The notes under the pieces are model-generated. The model was not told the DNA's origin. It searched no databases and saw nothing but the letters and a program-made list of their open reading frames with translations. From Flavobacterium succinicans (lineage in GTDB: Bacteria; Bacteroidota; Bacteroidia; Flavobacteriales; Flavobacteriaceae): a stretch of 64,000 bases of DNA. A program made the translations under genes and the position numbers. The stretch spans positions 62,001 through 126,000 of the forward strand of contig NZ_JMTM01000046.1 of assembly GCF_001662485.1 (NCBI RefSeq). The letters run 5' to 3'. Below, piece by piece: positions 1 to 8,420 of this stretch (position 1 is its first letter; each line of letters begins with the position of its first letter).

Positions 1-2257
1 TAAATTTACCATCGGTATTACCGCTGTACGCGGTTTGCATGGTTAACCCTACCGTTTGTAGTGTCAAGCCTAAAGCCGCCATTTTATCACGATCTACTTT
101 AACGTTGACTTCGGGATTTCCATCTTCAACTGTTAATTTGATTTCGGTAGTTCCTGGGATTTTTCTTAACTCAGCTTCGGCCAGTTTAGCAAATTTCATG
201 GCACTTTCTACATTCGACCCTGTAACAATAAGGCCAAGTTTTGCATCTTCAGCAGTTCCTAAAATCCCTACAGGTACCGTTTTTACTTTTGAACCCACCA
301 AGACTTTTTCTAATTGTCGTTTGATTTTTGCAGCATAAACTGAGGCGTCGTCTTTTCGATCTTTTTGATCAATCATTTTTACGTCAATCTCAGCTTTGTA
401 GGCAGTAGCTTGAGAAGCTCCCATACCTTCAGAGGTTTGTCCAACAGTTGTAATTTGAGATTTTACATATTCTTGATTTTTTAAATAAGCCTCAGCTTTT
501 TGCGTCATAAAGTTGGTTTGTTCTAGTGAAGCATCTTTTGGCATTTCTATTTGTACCAAAAACTCTCCACTATCAGATGAAGCAAAAAATTCACCACCAA
601 TAAAACCACCACCTAATAATCCAATGGTAGAGGCAAAAAATAGAACTAAAACGACTCCAATGGTTTTGATGTAATTATTCAAACACCACTCTAGAATTCC
701 AGTAACCCAATTCGTGAATCTGGTAAGCATGCTTTCGAAAGCTAAAATCGTTTTTCCGAAAAGGTTATTTCCTTGAATATGTTCTAATTTTCCAAATCTT
801 GAAGACAACCAAGGAATGATTGTAAACGAAGCCAAAAGGGATAACAAAGTAGAGATAACTACTGTCATACAGAATTGCGTAATAATATTAGATACCAAAC
901 CAGTACTCATAGCGATAGGTAAAAATACTACTACAATAACTAATGTAATTGAGGTTACTGTTCCTCCAATTTCTGCGGTTCCATCGTAGGCTGCACGAAC
1001 ACGGTTTTTCCCCATTTCCATGTGCCTATAAATATTTTCGAGAACCACGATGGCATCATCGACCAGAATACCCACAACAAGAGATAAACCTAATAAACTC
1101 ATTAAGTTTAGTGTATAGCCTAATAGATAAATTCCAATAAAAGTAGCAATTAAAGAAGCCGGAATAGAAACCATTACGATCAATGAGTTTCTTACACTGT
1201 GCAAGAAGAACAACATTACCAAGGCTACTAAAATTACCGCAATCAATAAATCGTGAATTACAGAATCTGCAGCTTCTAATGTGAATACCGTACTATCTTT
1301 GGCGATTTCTAATTTTAATGCATTGGTTTTGTATTCGCTTTCTAACTTTTGTATAGTTTTTACTAGTAATTCACTTACCGCTACAGCATTTGCATCGGAT
1401 TGTTTTACAATTTGAAGTACGATCGCACTTTTTTGATCAACACGAGCTACTTTTTCGGCAATTTTTTGAGTGTCTTGTACATCAGCAATATCTTTTAAAC
1501 GAATTTGAATTCCGTTTTGTGATGAGATGACTAGATTTCTTAATTCCTCAACATTTTTGTATTTACCTGCTAAACGAATTAATATCTTTTGTTCACGCGT
1601 TTGGATGTTTCCAGTAGGGAAATCTAAGTTGGATGTTAAAATCATTTGTTGTACTTGCGGTACAGACAAATTGTATCCTTGCATTTTTACTGCGTCAAGA
1701 TTTACTTGTATTTCACGTTCTTGGCCACCAATAATGTTTACTTGTGCTACGCCTTCTACACGCGATAAAACAGGTGCGATTTTTTTATCAATCAAATCAT
1801 AAAATTCGGCTTCGTCCATTTTTCCATTGGCACCAATAGTCATAATTGGTAAATCACTCAAAGAGAATTTTGTTAAAGATGGTGGATCAGCATCTTTTGG
1901 TAAATCACTTAAAACGGCATTGATTTTTCGTTGGGCATCATTCATCGAAATGTCTACATCAGCATTTGAGGTTAGTGTGATGGAAACAATAGAAAGGCTT
2001 TCATACGACTTGGAATCAATTTTCTTGATATTTTCGAGTGAAGCAATAGCGTCTTCAACTTTTTTGGTCACGGTGTTTTCTACTTCACTCGGAGAAGCTC
2101 CAGGATAGACTGTAGAAACGGTGATTACGTTGGTTTCAAATTTCGGAATCAATTCGTAGCCTAATTGGCTGTAACTGAATAGTCCACCAAGAATTAGGAT
2201 TGTAAACAATACAATCACTAACGACGGACGTTTTATGGATATTTCTGCTAATTTCAT
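1..2257 (-). CDS. RND efflux permease (HAE1/AcrB type), 3' end beyond window
   Basis: Inner-membrane proton-driven pump subunit of a tripartite efflux system. Read from the ATG at 2257 on the minus strand the frame stays open to the window edge, giving about 752 residues of a family usually near 1,030-1,060, so roughly the last quarter is missing. Visible: N-terminus MKLAEISIKRPSLVIVLFTI with the first membrane helix, a periplasmic porter region with VYPGASPSEVE and IGGQERE, a helix bundle carrying LVVGILVDDAIVVLENIYRH near residue 400 (the Asp pair is the proton relay of AcrB-type pumps), and a second porter half starting near 560. The Asp pair and overall layout favour HAE1 over heavy-metal pumps, but substrate cannot be read. 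Last gene of the tetR-tolC-mfp-rnd series, 29 bp after the adaptor gene. Confidence 0.93.
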   Translation of the reverse strand, partial: MKLAEISIKRPSLVIVLFTILILGGLFSYSQLGYELIPKFETNVITVSTVYPGASPSEVENTVTKKVEDAIASLENIKKIDSKSYESLSIVSITLTSNADVDISMNDAQRKINAVLSDLPKDADPPSLTKFSLSDLPIMTIGANGKMDEAEFYDLIDKKIAPVLSRVEGVAQVNIIGGQEREIQVNLDAVKMQGYNLSVPQVQQMILTSNLDFPTGNIQTREQKILIRLAGKYKNVEELRNLVISSQNGIQIRLKDIADVQDTQKIAEKVARVDQKSAIVLQIVKQSDANAVAVSELLVKTIQKLESEYKTNALKLEIAKDSTVFTLEAADSVIHDLLIAVILVALVMLFFLHSVRNSLIVMVSIPASLIATFIGIYLLGYTLNLMSLLGLSLVVGILVDDAIVVLENIYRHMEMGKNRVRAAYDGTAEIGGTVTSITLVIVVVFLPIAMSTGLVSNIITQFCMTVVISTLLSLLASFTIIPWLSSRFGKLEHIQGNNLFGKTILAFESMLTRFTNWVTGILEWCLNNYIKTIGVVLVLFFASTIGLLGGGFIGGEFFASSDSGEFLVQIEMPKDASLEQTNFMTQKAEAYLKNQEYVKSQITTVGQTSEGMGASQATAYKAEIDVKMIDQKDRKDDASVYAAKIKRQLEKVLVGSKVKTVPVGILGTAEDAKLGLIVTGSNVESAMKFAKLAEAELRKIPGTTEIKLTVEDGNPEVNVKVDRDKMAALGLTLQTVGLTMQTAYSGNTDGKF

Positions 2258-2286
2258 AGTAAGTGGTTCTTGATCGTTCCAATCAA

Positions 2287-3354
2287 TTATTTAATAATTT
2301 CTACTGAATTACCGTCTTGTAAATTAATCTGACCCGTTGTAATTACTGTTTCTCCATTGGTCAAACCCTTTAAGATTTCTACTTTGTCACCTAAAATTCT
2401 TCCAGCAGTTACGGTTTTTAGTTTTGCCAATCCGTTTTCGACTACAAATATTTGATTACTGCTTACACTGCCAACAAAGGCGTTTCTTGGTACAATAGTC
2501 ATAGTTTGTTTTTGTTGTGCCGATTTAAATAAAGCAGTTCCGTACATACCCGCTTTGATATCGTTATTGGCATTGTTTGCAATTTCAATTTCAACTGGGA
2601 AATTTAAATTACTGTCTGCTTTTGCTGCAATAAATGTGATTTTGCCGCTAAATTCTTTGTCAGGATATACGCTGGTTGTTACACCAATAGTATTACCTAC
2701 TTTTAGGCTGGCTACTTGTCCTTCGCTAACGGTGACTTTTAATTTTAATTTGCTAACGTTTACAATGTCATACAAAGCTGTTGCTGGCATGGCCGAAAGC
2801 ATAGAACCTGGTTCGATGTACTTTTTATTGATGATGCCGTTGATTGGTGATTTTATTCGGGTATCGCCTACATAGATTTTGGCCTGCTTATAGTTGGCCT
2901 CTGCGTTAGATAATCCTAGTTTGGCTTGATCTAATTGTTGCTTAGTTACCCCGCCTGTTTTGAAAGCATTCTCAAAACGGTTGTAATCAGATTTCGCATT
3001 CATGTAGGCTGCTTCTGCAGCTTGTGCATTTACATTGATAACATCTCCTCTTACTATAGCTAAAGTTTGTCCAACACTTACGCGATCTCCTTCTTTGGCT
3101 AAAACTTTAATTACCTTTCCGGAGTGCTCTGCTGAAAAGGTCAATTCTTGAGTGGGCTCAAAATTTCCATTGGCTACAAAATCCAAATTCACTTCTTCTA
3201 TTTTTACTTGAGCCACTTTAACAGAAATGCTAGCGTTTTTCTCAGCAACTATGGCAATTTTTTCAGCATTTGACTCTTTGTTTTTCATTAAGATATAGCC
3301 TATTAAGCCTAATGCTCCTAAGATGATTATGATGGTTACTATATTTTTTTTCAT
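2287..3354 (-). CDS. RND efflux periplasmic adaptor (membrane fusion protein)
   Basis: Adaptor that links the inner-membrane RND pump to the outer-membrane TolC channel. 355 residues, usual for the family. One N-terminal membrane helix (about residues 5-23, IVTIIIILGALGLIGYILM) anchors it; no lipobox Cys is seen. A biotin/lipoyl-like half-motif GKVIKVLAKEGDRVSVGQTLA (near residue 90) is followed by a short alpha-helical hairpin (AQAAEAAYMNAKSDYNRF to YKQAKIYVG), the returning lipoyl half (IKSPINGIINKKYIEPGSM) and a beta-barrel region. It starts 4 bp after the tolC stop and is followed by the permease, so the three are surely co-transcribed. Confidence 0.93.
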   Translation of the reverse strand: MKKNIVTIIIILGALGLIGYILMKNKESNAEKIAIVAEKNASISVKVAQVKIEEVNLDFVANGNFEPTQELTFSAEHSGKVIKVLAKEGDRVSVGQTLAIVRGDVINVNAQAAEAAYMNAKSDYNRFENAFKTGGVTKQQLDQAKLGLSNAEANYKQAKIYVGDTRIKSPINGIINKKYIEPGSMLSAMPATALYDIVNVSKLKLKVTVSEGQVASLKVGNTIGVTTSVYPDKEFSGKITFIAAKADSNLNFPVEIEIANNANNDIKAGMYGTALFKSAQQKQTMTIVPRNAFVGSVSSNQIFVVENGLAKLKTVTAGRILGDKVEILKGLTNGETVITTGQINLQDGNSVEIIK

Positions 3355-3358
3355 AGGT

Positions 3359-4702
3359 TTAGTTATTTATTAATGATTTTAGTTCTCCTTTTGATTTTAC
3401 TAGTTTTATTTCTGCTAATTTGTAATCTAAAATAGCTGCGGTATAGTTGTTTTGTGCTTCTGTAGCTGCGTTTTCAGCATCTAATAAATCCGTTAACGAT
3501 GCTAATCCTTGTAGGTAATTATTGTTGGTGTTTTTCAAGATTTCACTAGATAGGAGCATATTTTCTTTTTGATTGGTAATGGTAATAATGCTATTTGTAA
3601 TTTGAGTAGTAGCATTTTTATAATCTAAATCCAAAGCTAATTTTGTGTCCTTAATATCTTCTTGTACAGATCTTAACTCTACATCTGCTTGTCTTACTCT
3701 AGCACGGGTACCAAATCCAGTAAAGATGGGTACTCTTACGTTTAATGATATTGAGGAGAAATCAGACCAGTATATCCCATCTGCAGGTTTTTTGAACCAA
3801 GGCATTTGTGGGCCCTGACCAATAAAATTATAGTTAGCTGCCAATGACAAAGTAGGATAGTAGTTTGCCATAGCTGCTTTTTTCTGATAATTTAATAACT
3901 CTTCTTGTTTTTTTAACAACAAAAATTCAGTTCTAGAACTTGGATTAGGCGCTTCAGTAAGGGCTAATGGAGTGATTTGAAATTCTGAATTTGGTAATTC
4001 TATTTGTGTTTCAATAGGCATACCAATATAGAATTTTAAGGCATTTTCTTGTAATTGTAACAAGTTGACTACTTGTAATTTGGTGGTAGCAACATTGGTT
4101 ACTTTCACATTCATACGATCCAAATCAATTTTTTTTGCTAAACCGTTTTCAAATTGCCCTTTTACAATATCGCGTACCTTTTCGGTTATCTTAAAAGTAC
4201 TTTCTAAGAGCGATAATTTTTCGCGCAAAACATAAATTTGGTAGTAGTTGTTGGCTACCCTTTCAATGACTTGTTCTTCGGTTAATTGATCGTTAATTTG
4301 ATAAAACTCTCTAGTTGATTTTGCTGCTTTCAAGCCAGTAAAAACGGTTTGATCGAACAATGCTTGGGATAAACTAACGCCCCCTACTGAATTCCATTTT
4401 TGTCCAAAAACGGCTTGAATGGTCGTGCCAGGTTGTCCAAAAGAAGCGCCATCTATAACATTAGTTTGTAAAATGGGATTGTAAGTCAAACTTCCATTGG
4501 CCGAAATTTGCGGCAATGCTCTCGAGCGAACTTCTTGAATTTGGTACTCGCTGTTTTCTACTTTTAATTTTGCTTTTTTTGCGTCTGCTTTATTTTCAAG
4601 TGCATAAATCAAAGCATCTTTAAGGGTTAGTTTTTTTACTTCTTGCGCCTGAAGATTTACTACAAGCAGTAGGATAGTAAGTAAGGAAAATTGATATTTC
4701 AT
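3359..4702 (-). CDS. TolC-family outer-membrane efflux protein
   Basis: Outer-membrane channel and periplasmic tunnel of the efflux pump. 447 residues with signal peptide MKYQFSLLTILLLVVNLQAQ and then two similar halves rich in long amphipathic helices (LTLKDALIYALENKADAKKAKLKVE; later LLLKKQEELLNYQKKAAMANYYPTLSLAANY), the duplicated outer-membrane-efflux-protein fold. It lies 57 bp downstream of the TetR gene and 4 bp upstream of the adaptor gene. Family is clear; substrate is unknown. Confidence 0.93.
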   Translation of the reverse strand: MKYQFSLLTILLLVVNLQAQEVKKLTLKDALIYALENKADAKKAKLKVENSEYQIQEVRSRALPQISANGSLTYNPILQTNVIDGASFGQPGTTIQAVFGQKWNSVGGVSLSQALFDQTVFTGLKAAKSTREFYQINDQLTEEQVIERVANNYYQIYVLREKLSLLESTFKITEKVRDIVKGQFENGLAKKIDLDRMNVKVTNVATTKLQVVNLLQLQENALKFYIGMPIETQIELPNSEFQITPLALTEAPNPSSRTEFLLLKKQEELLNYQKKAAMANYYPTLSLAANYNFIGQGPQMPWFKKPADGIYWSDFSSISLNVRVPIFTGFGTRARVRQADVELRSVQEDIKDTKLALDLDYKNATTQITNSIITITNQKENMLLSSEILKNTNNNYLQGLASLTDLLDAENAATEAQNNYTAAILDYKLAEIKLVKSKGELKSLINN

Positions 4703-4759
4703 AAGAGTGATTTTTTGGATTGGGTAGATTTAAATGTCTTTTTTGTTTGATGAAAGATT

Positions 4760-5371
4760 TCAGTTAGTATTTTGAATGATATTGTGATTTTGTAAGTGTT
4801 TTTCCAGTTCGATAATTCCTGCTAAGGTTGCCATTGCTCTTGTATGGTATTCTAAGGCATCCAATTCTAATTGCTGGGCTTCTTTTTCTGAAACGGTATT
4901 GCCATTTATATCAAAAATTAAAGTGTAATAAAATTTCACATAGGTTTCAATTGGCAAATCGCTGCGGTAGAGCCCTTCCTGAATGCCTTTCTCTATGTTT
5001 TGTTTGAAAACCGTATTGCAATCATTAACTTCTCTGTTAACCAACTTGTTGTAAATTTCTGGGTAATGTTTTTTTAATTGGTACATGGGCGAAGTATCAC
5101 CAGCATTGAACATTTCTTTAAACATTTTTCTTATTTCGAAATTCTCTTGAATGGCATTGTAATTTTTTTGTACGATGGCGTCAATACTTTGATGCACTTC
5201 TTTATGCATAATCTCGGTGCTTTCCTCAATCAATACTTCTTTGTTGCAGAAATATTTATAAATAGTTTTTTTAGAAATACACATTTCTCCGGCTATATCA
5301 TCCATGGTGATGCTCTTGAACCCTAGTTTCAAAAACAACTCACTTGCTTTGGCCATAATTTTTTCTTTCAT
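4760..5371 (-). CDS. TetR/AcrR-family transcriptional regulator
   Basis: One-component repressor, 203 residues. The N-terminal helix-turn-helix is typical: MKEKIMAKASELFLKLGFKS followed by ITMDDIAGEMCISKKTIYKYFCNKEVLIEE (residues about 20-50). The rest is a helical ligand-binding and dimer domain without recognisable sequence signature. It is the first gene of the minus-strand series that continues with tolC, adaptor and RND permease, so it very probably controls that pump and itself. No clear inverted-repeat operator was identified by eye in the 98 bp upstream. Confidence 0.92.
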   Translation of the reverse strand: MKEKIMAKASELFLKLGFKSITMDDIAGEMCISKKTIYKYFCNKEVLIEESTEIMHKEVHQSIDAIVQKNYNAIQENFEIRKMFKEMFNAGDTSPMYQLKKHYPEIYNKLVNREVNDCNTVFKQNIEKGIQEGLYRSDLPIETYVKFYYTLIFDINGNTVSEKEAQQLELDALEYHTRAMATLAGIIELEKHLQNHNIIQNTN

Positions 5372-5469
5372 AAGTAGTATAAATTTTTTCTAAAATTTAC
5401 TGTTATCATTTATCTAAAGGTGATTTAGGGCAAAAATCTTCTGTATTAGGTAAGAAATAGATAATTAAT

Positions 5470-5991
5470 TTAAATTACAAATTCAAGATTAGCAACCAAT
5501 TTTATATCTTGTCCAATCGAAACACCGCTTTGATGATGATTGGTATGGTAAGAAAGGTCAAAATCACTGCGTTTAATTTTTGCTGTTACTTCAAGAGAAG
5601 CTTTTTGAAGGCCATCATAGTTATTGATGCCCATAAATTCGGTATCCAATTCTAAGGTTTTGGTCACATTTTTGATGGTCAAATCTCCTTTTAAAAAGTT
5701 AATATTTTTATTTATTTTTTGAAAAGAAGTCGACTTAAATCGAATCATTGGATGTTTCTCAACATCAAAAAAATCATTTAATTTTGTATGTGAATCGATG
5801 TGCTCAATTTTGTTGTAGTTGTTATTTACATCCAATGAAAATTCTACAGAGGCATCTTCTATATCATCATTGGCCATGACTACATAGCCGCTAAAGGAAT
5901 TTGTGTTTCCGCCCAAATACGCAATTACTGAATGTCTTGCTTCTATTAAAACATCAGATTGATCTGAGTTGATCACCCATTTTGAGTTCAT
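5470..5991 (-). CDS. YceI-family protein
   Basis: YceI-like lipocalin-fold protein, 173 residues from the ATG at 5991 (MNSKWVINSDQSDVLIEARHS). The open frame extends 60 codons further upstream, but that part is K/N-rich and lacks a signal peptide, and the family fold starts at W-x-I-x-x-x-x-S, so 5991 is preferred. Family signatures: WVINSDQSDVLIEARHSVIAYLGG near the start, SVEFSLDVNN, HPMIRFKSTSF, LKGDLTIKNVTKTLELDTEF and a final IGQDIKLVANLEFVI. Many YceI proteins are secreted and bind isoprenoid-like lipids; this one shows no signal peptide. It is divergent from a polyprenyl synthase gene, a suggestive pairing and no more. Confidence 0.88.
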   Translation of the reverse strand: MNSKWVINSDQSDVLIEARHSVIAYLGGNTNSFSGYVVMANDDIEDASVEFSLDVNNNYNKIEHIDSHTKLNDFFDVEKHPMIRFKSTSFQKINKNINFLKGDLTIKNVTKTLELDTEFMGINNYDGLQKASLEVTAKIKRSDFDLSYHTNHHQSGVSIGQDIKLVANLEFVI

Positions 5992-6233
5992 AAAGGTTTG
6001 GTTTAATTTGTTTTTGGAAATTTTTGTTTTTTGGTATTTTGTCAAAAGGTTAACATTTTGACGAGGCAAATATAGAAAGGAAACGTTAAGCACCAAAAAA
6101 GTTTCCAGTGTTTTTTTGATTTTTACTGAATTTAACAATCTAAAACGTTTTCGATAATCAAAATTTAACAATTGTTACACAGGAATTTAATGAATGGGAG
6201 GCTTTTTTGTAGTGATTTTATGCTCTCGAGTTG

Positions 6234-6241
6234 TATCTTTG
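6234..6241 (+). promoter_or_regulatory. -7 box (TATCTTTG) of polyprenyl synthase gene
   Basis: TATCTTTG matches the Bacteroidetes -7 consensus TAnnTTTG and lies 29 bp before the ATG. A TTTG at 6206-6209 could be the -33 box, although the 24-bp spacing is longer than usual. Confidence 0.45.
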
Positions 6242-6270
6242 AGCCTTTCCTAATCGAATTTTAATTAGTT

Positions 6271-7245
6271 ATGCATTCAGTTTCAGCTTATCAGGAGTAT
6301 TTTATCGCTTATTTAGAAAAGCAAGTAATTCATAAAGAACCTCGAAATCTTTATGAACCTATTCAATATATTTTATCGTTGGGCGGAAAACGAATGCGAC
6401 CTGTGTTGACATTAATGAGTGCCGAAGTTTTTGATGCCAATTATCAAAAAGCACTTCCAGCAGCTATGGCGGTTGAGGTTTTTCATAATTTTTCTTTAGT
6501 TCATGATGATATTATGGATGCGGCTCCTTTGCGTAGAGGCAATGTGACGGTGCATGAAAAATGGGATATCAATACCGGAATTTTATCTGGCGATGCAATG
6601 CTGATTTTGGCCTACCAATATTTTGAAAAATATGAGCCAAAGACGTTTCGAAAACTAGCCAAATTATTCAGTAAAACGGCTCTCGAAGTTTGTGAAGGAC
6701 AACAATGGGATGTTGATTTCGAAACGAGAACCGATGTTACGATTCCTGAATACCTGAAAATGATCGAATTTAAAACTGCCGTTTTAGTAGCTGCAGCGAT
6801 GAAAATGGGTGCAATTATAGCCAAAACATCTAAGTCGAACGCCAAGTTGATTTATGATTTTGGATTGAATTTAGGCATTGCCTTTCAGTTACAAGACGAT
6901 TTTTTGGATGCCTTTGGTGATCCTGCTACTTTTGGAAAGCAAGTTGGAGGCGATATTATTGAGAATAAAAAGACCTTTTTGTTTTTGAAAGCAATGGAAT
7001 TTTCAACTCAAACCCAAAAATCTCGTTTGTTGCATTTGTTTTCAGAAAACCTTGAAAATTCGGAGGCCAAAATCGAAGAAGTAAAACAGATTTTTATGGA
7101 GAGCGGCGCTTCATTGGCTACCCAAGAAGCGATAAAGGACTATACACACCAAGCTTTTGATACCTTAGATAAAATGAATATTGATGCCGATAAAAAAGCT
7201 TTATTAAAAACTTTTGGCGAAAACCTCATGGGTAGAAAAGTATAA
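6271..7245 (+). CDS. Polyprenyl diphosphate synthase (trans-isoprenyl diphosphate synthase)
   Basis: Condenses isopentenyl diphosphate with allylic diphosphates to make longer prenyl chains for quinones or lipid carriers. 324 residues, normal length. Both aspartate-rich Mg-binding motifs are present: VHDDIMDAAPLRRG (first DDxxD at residues 79-83) and FQLQDDFLDAFGD (second at 209-213). GGKRMRP (38-44) binds isopentenyl diphosphate. Chain length is not reliably readable; the similarity is to IspA/IspB-like enzymes of Flavobacteria. A small gene follows 68 bp downstream on the same strand. Confidence 0.94.
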   Translation: MHSVSAYQEYFIAYLEKQVIHKEPRNLYEPIQYILSLGGKRMRPVLTLMSAEVFDANYQKALPAAMAVEVFHNFSLVHDDIMDAAPLRRGNVTVHEKWDINTGILSGDAMLILAYQYFEKYEPKTFRKLAKLFSKTALEVCEGQQWDVDFETRTDVTIPEYLKMIEFKTAVLVAAAMKMGAIIAKTSKSNAKLIYDFGLNLGIAFQLQDDFLDAFGDPATFGKQVGGDIIENKKTFLFLKAMEFSTQTQKSRLLHLFSENLENSEAKIEEVKQIFMESGASLATQEAIKDYTHQAFDTLDKMNIDADKKALLKTFGENLMGRKV

Positions 7246-7313
7246 AAAAATAATCCTTTTAATGATATTCTTGAGGTAATTTGCCTTTTCAATCTTTAAT
7301 TTTGAGCCAACTT

Positions 7314-7667
7314 ATGTATATAGCGCCCTTAAATACAGATCATTTACTTTCGGAGGCAGAAAAAGAAAATTTGTATCTAAAATTGGTGGCTCAAATCAAT
7401 AAAGATTTTAATTTAGCCAATGAAGGTGTTGATTTTCCTGTAAATGTGTCGCCTAATCAACTCAAAATTGAATTGCAAGAAAAAGTATATCGACTCATTC
7501 AATATAAGTTTGCCGAATATCTAAATTTGCTCTATATTATTGATGTGCCAGAAAACGAGATTAAACAACTCGATGGTTCTGATATTATAACATTATCAGG
7601 TCAAGTTTCTTTTTTGATTCTAAAAAGAGAATGGCAAAAGGTATGGTTTAGAAATTATTATCGTTGA
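7314..7667 (+). CDS. Small conserved-looking hypothetical protein
   Basis: 117 residues from the ATG at 7314 (MYIAPLNTDHLLSEAEKENLYLKLVA). An in-frame TTG 33 bp upstream would add 11 residues but gives no better start. No motif is recognised. The protein is soluble and mixed alpha/beta, with an acidic middle (VPENEIKQLDGSD) and a basic aromatic end (WQKVWFRNYYR). It follows the polyprenyl synthase on the same strand and may share its transcript. Coding character (clean frame, codon use like neighbours) is good; function unknown. Confidence 0.75.
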   Translation: MYIAPLNTDHLLSEAEKENLYLKLVAQINKDFNLANEGVDFPVNVSPNQLKIELQEKVYRLIQYKFAEYLNLLYIIDVPENEIKQLDGSDIITLSGQVSFLILKREWQKVWFRNYYR

Positions 7668-7768
7668 GTTTAAGGGTGAAATTTCTCCTCAAAAACTACC
7701 TTTTTTCATTTCTCAATTCCTTTCAACAAAGAAAAACTTAGATTCTTTGTTGCCCAGTATTAAGTTTC

Positions 7769-8305
7769 TTAAAAATAAACCCTTACAAAAGGCATAAAGG
7801 CTTCGCTATAAATACTCTTGTTGTTGTCGTGTAATACGTCATAACGAACCCCAAAAGTAACGTTGTTGTTTCTATAACCCGCACCAAGGTATAAGGCTGT
7901 ATTCCAAAAATTATCCGAGGCTGAGTTGCCATTGATAGTTCTATAATCGGTATTGAATCGCAATTGCTCTAATTCTGCTGATAGTTGTATTTCAGGAATG
8001 GGATTTACTAATCCGATCAAGCTTCCGCCATAAGTGTAGGTTTCATAGCTGTTTTTGACTTTTATATATCCAAATTGCAAACTTGCTCCTAAGGCCACAT
8101 ATTGGTTTAGGTTATAAATAGCACTTGGCGAAACAGATATGTCAGTAAAACCTGATCCAAAGTTAAGTCCGAGCCCTCCTCCAAATTGTATGTTTTTGCT
8201 AAAAGTATTCGAATTGGACTGTTGCGCATACATCGATTTCGTAAATGCAAATAAAACGAAAACCAAAATGGCTTTGAAAGCCGTAAAAAAAATATTTTTT
8301 TTCAT
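7769..8305 (-). CDS. Outer-membrane beta-barrel protein divergent from sucA
   Basis: 178 residues: signal peptide (MKKNIFFTAFKAILVFVLFAFTKSMYAQ), then alternating strands such as IQFGGGLGLNFGSGFTDISVSPSAIYNLNQYVALGASLQFGYIKV and a final aromatic strand EAFMPFVRVYF, typical of a small 8-strand outer-membrane barrel. Role unknown. Its start is 115 bp from the sucA start on the opposite strand. From memory, proteins of this kind in Flavobacteria sometimes carry the name alpha-ketoglutarate decarboxylase, probably borrowed from the neighbouring gene; nothing in this sequence supports an enzyme. Confidence 0.85.
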   Translation of the reverse strand: MKKNIFFTAFKAILVFVLFAFTKSMYAQQSNSNTFSKNIQFGGGLGLNFGSGFTDISVSPSAIYNLNQYVALGASLQFGYIKVKNSYETYTYGGSLIGLVNPIPEIQLSAELEQLRFNTDYRTINGNSASDNFWNTALYLGAGYRNNNVTFGVRYDVLHDNNKSIYSEAFMPFVRVYF

Positions 8306-8378
8306 GATATTAGGTTTATTTTAACAAAAATAGCCGTAAAAGTAAACAAAAAAATGAATTAGTTATAACTGTTTATTG

Positions 8379-8386
8379 TACTTTTG
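8379..8386 (+). promoter_or_regulatory. -7 box (TACTTTTG) of sucA
   Basis: TACTTTTG fits TAnnTTTG and is 34 bp before the sucA ATG at 8421. No good TTG is seen 19-21 bp upstream. The opposite strand has TATTTTTG (complement of 8325-8332) that could serve the divergent barrel gene. Confidence 0.45.
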
Positions 8387-8420
8387 TCGGACTATTTTAA
8401 AAATACATTCAAATAATATT

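Noticed and set aside
7769..8305. Alpha-ketoglutarate decarboxylase function for the barrel protein
   Set aside because: No thiamine-binding or catalytic motifs. The signal peptide and beta-strand pattern indicate an outer-membrane barrel.
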